NCBI GenBank assembly: GCA_963705635.1
Contig: CAVPKH010000004.1
Coordinates: forward strand, 1,162,686 to 1,226,685
From: VRUE01 sp963705635
Lineage (GTDB): Bacteria; Actinomycetota; Thermoleophilia; Solirubrobacterales; 70-9
Reading direction: 5' to 3'
Length of the DNA stretch: 64,000 nt
A program made the position numbers and the translations under genes. Each line of letters starts with the position of its first letter. The stretch's first letter is position 1. A model generated the notes under the pieces. The model worked only from the letters and a program-made list of their open reading frames with translations. It searched no databases and was not told where the DNA came from. Shown piece after piece: positions 42,403 to 49,755 of the stretch.

Positions 42403-43220
42403 GGCGCCAGGCCGACCGTCACTCGCTCGTCGCCGCGGTAGTCGACCCGCGTCTCCGCCTCGCGCAGAAGCTCCCGCATCGAGGGGCCATGGTGGGTGTC
42501 GTGCTCGAGCGCCATCCGCCAACCGCTCGGCGTTTCGTCGATCAGGCCGCGGATGATGTCGAGGCCGTCCTCACCGCTGTCACCCTCGGCGGAATCCCCC
42601 TGGACGGCGATCTTGGGCTCGCGACGGATCTCCGGCGAGCGCTGATCGATCGAGGCATCGGTTATGTAGGGCAGGTTGGCGATCAGAAGGTCGACCTGAT
42701 CGACGTGATCGGGAATGCCGCGAGTCACCGTCACCTCCAGCGGAATACCGAGCCGCTGGGCGTTCTCACGTGCTTTCTCGGCCGCCTCGGGCGAGAGGTC
42801 CGAGGCCGTAACGCGCAAGTCGGGGCGCTCGCTGAGAAGGGCCAGGGCAATCGCGCCCGAGCCCGTGCCGACCTCGTGCACGCGGGCGCCCTGCGGCAGC
42901 TCCACCCCGATGGTGACCAGCAGCTCGGTCTCGCGGCGGGGGATCAGGACTCGCTCGTCGACGGCGATCTCGATCTCGCGGAAGCGGCAGCTGCCGAGGA
43001 TGTAGGCCAGCGGCTCACGCTCGCTGCGCCGGACCACGAGACGTTCGATTTCCTCACGCACCTCGGGCGAGATCTCGGTGGCGCCATCGAGCTCTAAATC
43101 CTCCACGCGCATGGCCAGCGCTTTCGCCACCAGCACCTTTGCGTCGGCCTCCGGCGCCTCGCAGCCCGCGGCTGCAATCGACTCGGTTGCCTGCTTGACG
43201 ATCTCTTCGGCGCTCGCCAT
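42399..43220 (-). CDS. PrmC/HemK-like protein-glutamine methyltransferase
   Basis: A 273-residue protein with the PrmC layout: an N-terminal helical domain (about 1-75) and a SAM domain with EVGTGSGAIALALL. The release-factor-binding NPPY motif is present as NLPY (LLIANLPYITDAS), a substitution at a key substrate-contact residue. GGAAGGAG precedes the ATG. PrmC methylates the GGQ glutamine of release factors; the altered motif makes that role probable but not certain. It lies between lgt and lysS. Confidence 0.78.
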   Translation of the reverse strand: MASAEEIVKQATESIAAAGCEAPEADAKVLVAKALAMRVEDLELDGATEISPEVREEIERLVVRRSEREPLAYILGSCRFREIEIAVDERVLIPRRETELLVTIGVELPQGARVHEVGTGSGAIALALLSERPDLRVTASDLSPEAAEKARENAQRLGIPLEVTVTRGIPDHVDQVDLLIANLPYITDASIDQRSPEIRREPKIAVQGDSAEGDSGEDGLDIIRGLIDETPSGWRMALEHDTHHGPSMRELLREAETRVDYRGDERVTVGLAP

Positions 43221-43252
43221 CAGCGGCGCTCCTTCCCTCTGGGCTTCCACGG

Positions 43253-44044
43253 TTACAACCCCGCTGCGGGTCTGATCGGATCGGTGGAGGCCACGCGGAA
43301 CAGGCTACCGTGTCGGCGCTGCACGGCGGCGATCCACACCGCCCCGGCGATCATCATCGCCAGGCTCTCCCACTGGGCGCTGGTAAGGCCCAGAGCAGCG
43401 TCGGTGTTACGCCGCAGGAACTCGACCAGGAAGCGCTCGGCACCCGCGTAGAGCAGGTAGATGGCGAACAACACACCCACCCGGACGCGGTCGCGCAGCT
43501 GCCAGAGCACCCAGGCCCCCAGGCCCATCGCCAGGGTCTCGTAAATCGGCGTCGGGTGGACGGTGTGATCGGTGGGGACGGTGCCATCGGGGTATGACAT
43601 CGCCCAGGGGCCGGACCACGGCTTGCCGTAGTCGCCATCGCCGGAGAGCTGACAGCCGCAGCGCCCGATCGCGTAGCCAAGCGCCAGCGCCGGCGCGGCG
43701 AGGTCGAGCAGGGTGAAGCCGAGGAAATCGCGGTACCAGGCCCAGAGCAGGACGGCGAGGGCGCCGCCGATCGCGCCGCCGTACCAGACCAGTCCCGAGC
43801 CGGAGAAGAGGTTGCCGAGCAGGTCGTCCTTGACGCTGTCGTAGTTCTGGACCAGGAAGTAGACGCGCGAGCCGACGATGCCGCCGAGCAGGGCGGCAAA
43901 GCCCATCTCGTAGGCCCAGTCGACCGGCTTGCCGATCTCCTTCAGGCGCTTGGCGATCAGCGCCCCCGCGGCGAGGAAGGCGAGGGCAAACATCAGGCCG
44001 AAGGTCTGCAGGGTGATGGGGCCGATGTGGAGCTCGGGGTACAC
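43253..44044 (-). CDS. lgt: Prolipoprotein diacylglyceryl transferase
   Basis: A 263-residue inner-membrane enzyme with about seven helices, transferring diacylglycerol to the lipobox Cys of lipoprotein precursors. The signature region is ALALGYAIGRCGCQLSGDGD (about 130-150), the Lgt arginine/asparagine site, here with GCQLSGD in place of the common GCFLNGC. GTG start. argF lies 6 nt upstream on the same strand. Confidence 0.9.
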   Translation of the reverse strand: MYPELHIGPITLQTFGLMFALAFLAAGALIAKRLKEIGKPVDWAYEMGFAALLGGIVGSRVYFLVQNYDSVKDDLLGNLFSGSGLVWYGGAIGGALAVLLWAWYRDFLGFTLLDLAAPALALGYAIGRCGCQLSGDGDYGKPWSGPWAMSYPDGTVPTDHTVHPTPIYETLAMGLGAWVLWQLRDRVRVGVLFAIYLLYAGAERFLVEFLRRNTDAALGLTSAQWESLAMMIAGAVWIAAVQRRHGSLFRVASTDPIRPAAGL

Positions 44045-44050
44045 GATCGC

Positions 44051-44935
44051 TCAGGAGCGGAGCAGCATCTCCAGCAGCGCCTTCTGCGTGTGCAGGCGGT
44101 TCTCCGCCTGGTCCCAAACGGCGGAGCGCTCGCCGTAGAGCACGTCGGCGGCGATCTCCTCGCCGGGGTGGGCCGGCAGGCAGTGCAGGACGACGGCGCT
44201 GTCCTTGGCCGCCGCAAGCAGATCCGCGTCGACCCGAAACGGCGCCAGGTCGGCACGGCGGCGCTCGGCCTCGGCCTCGTCGCCCATGCTGATCCAGACG
44301 TCGGTGTAGAGCGCGTCGGCGCCCGCGGCGGCGCCACGCGGATCGCCGGTCAGTTTCGCTTCATGCCCCTCCTCGAGCTGGTAGCCCGGCGGCGCCGCCA
44401 CCACGACCTCGACCCCCGCCAGCTCGCCGGCGATCGCCAGCGAGCGGGCGACGTTGTTGCCGTCGCCGACGTAGGCGAGGCGGAGACCGGCGAGCTCGCC
44501 GCAGCGCTCGCGCAGGGTGAGCAGGTCGGCGAGCGCCTGACAGGGGTGGTGGAGCGGCGTCAGCGCGTTGACCACCGGCACCTCGGCGGCGGCGGCCAGC
44601 TCGGCGACCGCCTCGTGGGAGCCGGAGCGGATCACGATCGCGTCGACGTAGCGCGAGAGCACCCGCGCCGTGTCGGCTATCGACTCGCCACGCGAGAGCT
44701 GCAGCTCGCCGCCGCGCAGCACGATCGGGGTCGCGCCCAGCTCGGCGACGCCGACCTCGAAGGAGATCCGCGTCCTCGTCGAGGGCTTCTCGAAGACGAG
44801 GGCGATGCTGCGGCCGGCCAGCGCCTCGGCGCCGACCCGCTCCCGCCTGCCAGATTTCAGCGCGGCAGCCCGATCGAGCAGCTTGCCCAGCTCGAAGGCG
44901 CCGAGCTCTTCGCCTGTGAGGAAATCCCGCTTCAA
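44051..44935 (-). CDS. argF: Ornithine carbamoyltransferase
   Basis: A 294-residue cytoplasmic enzyme of arginine synthesis, joining carbamoyl phosphate to ornithine. Signatures: FEKPSTRTRISFE (carbamoyl-phosphate site), HHPCQALAD (HPCQ) and LHCLPAH (ornithine site). The TTG of LKRDFLTGEELG is the only start consistent with family length; just 18 nt separate it from the divergent start. No other arginine genes are in the window. Confidence 0.92.
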   Translation of the reverse strand: MKRDFLTGEELGAFELGKLLDRAAALKSGRRERVGAEALAGRSIALVFEKPSTRTRISFEVGVAELGATPIVLRGGELQLSRGESIADTARVLSRYVDAIVIRSGSHEAVAELAAAAEVPVVNALTPLHHPCQALADLLTLRERCGELAGLRLAYVGDGNNVARSLAIAGELAGVEVVVAAPPGYQLEEGHEAKLTGDPRGAAAGADALYTDVWISMGDEAEAERRRADLAPFRVDADLLAAAKDSAVVLHCLPAHPGEEIAADVLYGERSAVWDQAENRLHTQKALLEMLLRS

Positions 44936-44953
44936 GCCGCGGATACTACGGAC

Positions 44954-45792
44954 GTGGAATTCACCGCCGTCAGCTGGAACCTCTTTCACGGGCGTGACTT
45001 CCCGCCCGACCCCGCCCTGCTGACCTGGCGTTCGCGCCTGCTGCGGATCGAGGAGCGCAACGACACCCACCTGCAGGTCAACCGCGATCTCGCGGCCGAG
45101 TTCGCCGCGATGCTGGCCGCTTCCGAGTGGGACGTGGCACTCCTGCAGGAGTGCCCGCCGCGCTTCGCCGCCGGCCTCGCGGGCGCCTGCGCGGCTGAAC
45201 CGCACCGGGTGCTCACCTCGCGCAACTCGCTCGGCGGGCTGCGCGCCCTCGCTGCCCGCTTCAACCCCGACCTGATCGCCTCCGCAGAGGGAGGCTCGAA
45301 CCTGACCCTGGTGCGCGGCAGCGGCCCACTCGGCCAGATCGTCGAGCGGCGTGAGCTGGCGATCCACGAGGGCTGGCCGGAGCGGCGAGCGATGGCGTTC
45401 ACCCGCACCGCCGCGGGCGTCTGCGTCGCCAACCTGCACGCGACCAACGACCGGCCCACCCTTGCCACCGAGGACGTGCTGCTGGCGGCCGAGGCGGCAA
45501 CGCGCATGGGCCGGAGACGAGCCGCTGCTGTTCGGCGGTGACCTCAACCTGCGGCCCGGCCGCGACCCCGGCGCCTTCGCCGAGCTGCGCGAGCGCTTCG
45601 GCCTGGAGGGAAGCACGGCCCCCAGGCGATCGACCACCTGCTGTCGCGCGGGCTGGACGCAGCTGCGGCCGCGACCCCGTGGCCCCCGAGCGCCGCGAGC
45701 TGCGTCGCGATGGACTCGCCCTGCGCCTCTCCGATCACGCCCCGGTACAGGCAAGCTTCGCGCCCCGGCGACCGGGTAGGTCGCTCGGATGA
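44954..45792 (+). pseudogene. Endonuclease/exonuclease/phosphatase-family protein, three frame breaks
   Basis: The first part (EFTAVSWNLFHGRDFPPD, LLQECPPR, VANLHATND) carries the family's Asn, Glu and Asp/His motifs. The remainder continues in other frames: GDEPLLFGGDLNLRPGRDPG, then AIDHLLSRGLDA, then LRLSDHAPVQASF. Breaks are near 45500 (one base gained), 45620 (one lost) and 45685 (one lost). All catalytic motifs are otherwise intact, so errors in the sequence are more likely than decay. GTG start, divergent from argF. Confidence 0.75.
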
Positions 45793-45833
45793 GATAGTCA
45801 CCCACACACTGCGCGACGATCAGGAGGAGTGAC

Positions 45834-46330
45834 ATGGCGACGAAAAAAGAGAGCACGGCAAAAAAAGCCAAAAAAGCGAAACCGGCGGCAAGCGCTAAAA
45901 AAGCCGCCGCCAAGAGGCCGGCGGCGAAATCGACGGCGAAGCCCGCCGCGAAAAAAGCCAAAGCCAAAGCCAAGGTCAAAGCTGCGAAAAAACCGCGGCG
46001 AAAGCCAAATCCTCAGCCCGCGGTGGGGCCACGGGCCTCGACAAGAGCGTCGAGCAGTTCCGCGAGAGCCTCGAGCGCAACGTCACCCTCAGCCGCGATC
46101 GCCTCCAGGAGGTCGTCGACGACGCCGTCAAACGCGGTCGGATGACCCGTGGCGACGCCGAGAAAATGCTCTCCGACCTGGTCAAAAAGGGCCGCCGCCA
46201 GACCGACTCGCTGCTGAAGGAGCTGGAACGGCTGGTCCAGCAGGCGCGGCGCGAGGTGGGCGGCCGAGCCGAGCCGGTGCGCAAACAGGCGACCCAGGCC
46301 GCCCGTCGCGCCCGCAAGAAACTCGGTTAG
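45834..46330 (+). CDS. Lys/Ala-rich phasin-like protein, one frameshift
   Basis: The N-terminus is a repetitive Lys/Ala tail (AKKAAAKRPAAKSTAKPAAK), similar to histone-H1-like or PHA-granule regulators. After a lost A in the six-A run at 45987-45992 the frame continues as LDKSVEQFRESLERNVTLSR, then RLQEVVDDAVKRGRMTRGDA and LKELERLVQQARREVGG. This is the helical phasin-like domain seen with polyhydroxyalkanoate granules. About 165 residues when joined. It overlaps the rlmD start by one base (TAGTG). Confidence 0.72.
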
Positions 46331-47674
46331 TGGAGAAGGCCACCGGTGAGGAGCCGGCGGCTCGACGGCACCGCGGCGAGCAGCTCGAGGTGGAGATCGA
46401 CTCGCTCGCCTTCGGCGGGCGGGGCGTGGCGCGCAGCGACGGGCTCGTCGTCTTCGTCTCCGGGGCGCTGCCCGGCGACCGGGTGCGGGCCGAGATCACC
46501 AAAGCGAAGAAGCGCTTCGCCGAGGCGCGCACGGTCGAGCTGCTGCGCCCCGGCGCCGAGCGCATCGCCGACCGCTGCGTCCACGACGGCGAGCCCTGCC
46601 CGGGCGCTCCCTGGCAGGGGCTCCCCTACGAGCGCCAGCTGAGCCAGAAGCGTGAGCAGGTCGACGAGGCGCTGCGCCGCATCGGCGGCCTCGACGGCTT
46701 CGAGCTGGAGGAGATCGAGCCGGCGCTCGAGCAGTGGCGCTACCGCAACAAGCTCGAGTACTCCTTCGGCGAGCGCGACGGCGAGCCGATCCTCGGCTTC
46801 CATGCCCGCGGCCGCTGGGACCTGATCGTCGACGTCGACGACTGCCAGCTCGCCTCCGAGCGCGGCAACGCGGCGCGCAACGCCGTCCGCGACTGGGCGC
46901 GGCTGGAGTCCGTCCCCGCCTATGACGGCCGCGCCCGCGAGGGAGTGCTGCGCAACCTGGCCGTCCGCGAGGGCTGGCGCACCGGACAGATCCAAACCCG
47001 GCTGGTCACCTCGGTCGCGCGCTTCCCCAAACCCCCGGTCGATCTGCACACGGCGATCGAGGGCGACTCGGGCGGCACCGACGGGCCGACCGGGGTGCTC
47101 GGCGAGGAGCGCCTGCGCGAGGAGCTCAGCGGCCTGCGCCTGGAGATGTCACACGGCGCCTTCTTCCAGACCAACACCGAGATGGCCGAGCGCCTCTACG
47201 CGGTCGCCGCCGAGTACGCGGGGCTGAGTGGCAGCGAGCGGGTCTTCGACCTCTACTGCGGGATCGGCACGATCGGCCTGACGATGGCGAAACGCGCCGG
47301 CGAGGTCTGGGGCGTGGAGATCGTCCCCGAGGCGATCGCCGACGCCGAGCGCAACGCCGAGCAGAACAAGATCGAGAACGCCCGTTTCATCGCCGGCAGC
47401 GCCCGCACCGGCGTGCGGCCGCTGATCGAGCAGGCGGGCAAACCCGACGTCGTCGTCATCGATCCGCCCCGCGCCGGGCTCTCGCAGAAGATCGTGCGCC
47501 GGGTGCTCGAGTGCGAGGCAAAGCGGATCGTCTACGTCTCCTGCAACCCGACGACGCTGGCCCCGAACGCCGCCCAGCTGGTCGAGGCCGGCTACACCCT
47601 GACGCCGCGTCAAGCCGGTCGACATGTTCCCCCAGACCCCGCACATCGAGTGCGTGGCGCTGCTGGAGAAGTAG
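46330..47674 (+). CDS. rlmD: 23S rRNA (uracil) methyltransferase RlmD/TrmA family, C-terminal frameshift
   Basis: An RNA m5U methyltransferase of about 447 residues. The N-terminal TRAM domain (EIDSLAFGGRGVARSDG) is followed by a Cys-containing segment, SAM motif LYCGIGTIGLTM, DPPRAGLSQK, and the catalytic Cys in YVSCNPTTLA. An extra C near 47604 shifts the last 23 codons; restoring the frame gives VKPVDMFPQTPHIECVALLE, the conserved end, stopping at TAG 47672-47674. Which uridine is modified cannot be told. GTG start overlapping the phasin-like stop. Confidence 0.85.
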
Positions 47675-47681
47675 CGAGCGG

Positions 47682-48130
47682 CTAGAGCGTCGCCGCGATC
47701 AGCGTGCACATGCCAGCGAAGCCGGCCAGGATGGCACCGGTCAAGGCGATGGCCGCCCACGCAATCGAACGCTGAACTCCATCGATGCGCCCGCGGATTG
47801 CGATCAGCTCGCTCCGTATTTCGCTCCGCATCCCGCCCATCTCACTGCGCACGGCGCGTGAATTCAGTCCTCATCTCCAGACGCAGACCCTTCACTTCGG
47901 CTTCGACGCGATCGAAGCGCTGGTCCACTTGATCGAAGCGTCTGGTCGACCTGTTCAAAACGCTGGTCAACCTGCTGGAAGCGCTGGTCGACCTGTTCGA
48001 AGCCGAGATCGACCTTGCTGCTGAGGTCGTCGAGCCGACCGTCTGTCCATTCCTGGCCATTGCCTCCAGATGATGCCAGGCTAGCCTGAAATGTGTTGTC
48101 TGTGGTTGAGTTGGGATTGAAAATCGTCAC
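47682..48130 (-). pseudogene. Heptad-repeat coiled-coil protein with C-terminal membrane helix, two frame breaks
   Basis: Reading across two extra bases (about 47941 and 47863) gives a GTG-started protein. It has five seven-residue repeats of the form RFxQVDQ (FEQVDQRFQQVDQRFEQVDQ, then RFDQVDQRFDRVEAEVKGL), a second helix (RSEMGGMRSEIRSELIAIRG) and a membrane helix, ALTGAILAGFAGMC. This is a long coiled coil tethered to the membrane by its tail. It is convergent with rlmD, 7 nt between stops. Function unknown. Confidence 0.65.
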
Positions 48131-48166
48131 AGCTTCCGCTCAAAGCCAGGCAATAGGCTCCCTCCC

Positions 48167-48936
48167 GTGAGCGATGGGAAAAGCAGAGGGTTCGGAGTAG
48201 CCGCGGGGCTTGACCCCGAGGTGGCGCGGCCACTGGCCGAGCGCTGCGCCGAGCTCGGCTACGGCTCGATGTGGTCGAACGACCATCCCGGCGCCAAAGG
48301 CCTGGAGACGCTGGCCGAGTTCGGCGCCGCTGCGCCCGAGCCTCGACCTCGGCGTCGCCGTGATCGCCCTCGACCGCACGCCGCCGGAGACGATCGCCGC
48401 CGACATCGAGCGCCTCGAGCCTCGACCCCGCCCGCCTCTGGCTCGGCGTCGGCGCCGGCTTCTCGGAGAAGCCGCTGACCCGGATGCGCGAGGCGCTGCC
48501 CGAGCTGCGCGAGAAGCTGCCCGGCGTCCGCCTCGTCCTCGCCGCGATGGGGCCGAAGATGTGCGCCCTCGCCGGCGCCGAGTTCGACGGCGCCTTCTTC
48601 AACTGGATGACCCCGGAGTTCGCTGCCGGCGCCCGCGCCAAGGTCGAGGCCGGCGCCGAGGAAGCCGGCCGCGAGACCCCGCCGGTCTTCGGCTACGTCC
48701 GCACCGCCGTCGGCCCCGACGCCGCCGAGCGCCTCGCCAAGGAGGAGTCCTTCTACCGCGACCTCCACGCCGGCTACCGCAACCACTTCGACCGCCTCGC
48801 CGAGCCCGAGGGCACGGTAGGCGTAGCCGCCGCCGACGCGGACACCGCCCAGAAGTCCCTGGCCGCCTACACAGCCCTGGACACGGTCGTAGTCAGAGGC
48901 CTTGCGAGCGCAAAGGTCGAGCCGATGCCGCCGTAG
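48167..48936 (+). pseudogene. Luciferase-like (LLM, F420-type) oxidoreductase, two frame breaks
   Basis: A TIM-barrel LLM protein in three frame pieces: GFGVAAGLDPEVARPLAERC, then LDLGVAVIALDRTPPETIAA, then LWLGVGAGFSEKPLTRMREA and AAMGPKMCALAGAEFDGAFF. An extra C near 48337 and another near 48413 account for both breaks, and about 255 residues result. Relatives use coenzyme F420 or flavin. It is shorter than typical LLM enzymes (about 300). Substrate unknown. Confidence 0.72.
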
Positions 48937-48965
48937 CCGAATCAGCCGCCCCCTGAACCCTCGAA

Positions 48966-49085
48966 GGAGGGACTTGGGTGCCCCTCCAGCGCAGCGGCGT
49001 CCCGATTTTCGCACCGCGCACTCAGCGAGCAATGTTGCGTTAAAGGCGAAAATCCCAGCAAGCAGGAGGGGCACCCAGTCCCTCC
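48966..49085. repeat. Nested palindromic element C1
   Basis: Outer arms 48966-48990 and 49062-49085 pair apart from one bulged T and one mismatch. The inner stem GATTTTCGC (49004-49012) pairs with GCGAAAATC (49046-49054). It lies between the convergent LLM and uracil-DNA glycosylase genes. The arm contains GGGTGCCCC, also found in the A1 and B1 arms. Confidence 0.8.
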
Positions 49086-49091
49086 CCACGC

Positions 49092-49699
49092 TCAGTAAGG
49101 CGGCAGATCCTCGTACCACTCGCCGAGCATCTTGAACGACCGCCAGAAGCGCTGCTTGGCATTTTCTTCATCGAGCGACTCGTCGATGTCCGGCGTATAG
49201 AGGGCGTCGACGGTGGGCGTAAAGGCCTGGATCGTCGCCCGCGCGCGGCTCGATCGTGCGGGAGAGGGGAATCCGCAGGCTGTTGAGGACGCGCAGGGCG
49301 GGTTCGCCCATGACGACGACGATCTTCGGCTGCACGATCGCGATCTCCTCGACCACGCGGCGCAGGCAGGGCTCGGCGGCGAGGTCGGGCTCGGCGATCG
49401 GGCACTTGACGCAGAGCGTCCCGTAGACGACCAGCGGGTCGATCCCGAGCCGCTTGAAGCTCTTCATCAAGCGCGTTGCCGGCGCGGCCGTAGAAGGCGA
49501 CGCCCTCTTCGATCTCCGCCGCGGCCGGGGCGTGCTTGAGCATGAAGACGTCGGCCTGCGGATGGCCGGAGCCGAGCACCGGCATCAGCTTGCCGCGCGG
49601 GCAGTGCGGGCAGGCCTGCAGCTCGTGGGTCAGATGGTTGAGCTCGCGGATCGCTCGCTCGAGGTACTTCTCCCTGATCTCGTCGTCGGTCGCCGGCAT
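49092..49699 (-). pseudogene. Uracil-DNA glycosylase family 4/5-like, two frame breaks
   Basis: N-terminal LQACPHCPRGKLMPVLGSGH has the first Fe-S cysteines and VLGSG of the thermophilic-type glycosylases. After a one-base gain near 49468 it continues as MKSFKRLGIDPLVVYGTLCV with KCPIAEPD and EPCLRRVVEEI supplying the other cysteines. After a one-base loss near 49240 it ends TIQAFTPTVDALYTPDIDES to WYEDLPPY. It removes uracil from DNA. Start ATG of MPATDDEIREKYL. Downstream of the inositol operon on the same strand. Confidence 0.75.
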
Positions 49700-49755
49700 G
49701 CTCGGCGCTCTCTTTGACGGGCCACGCTCGGCTCCTTTCGCGCGGCCCGCCTGCA

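Noticed and set aside
47864..48060. The 21-nt repeats as a CRISPR array or tandem DNA repeat element
   Set aside because: The repeats encode coiled-coil heptads in frame and there are no spacers.
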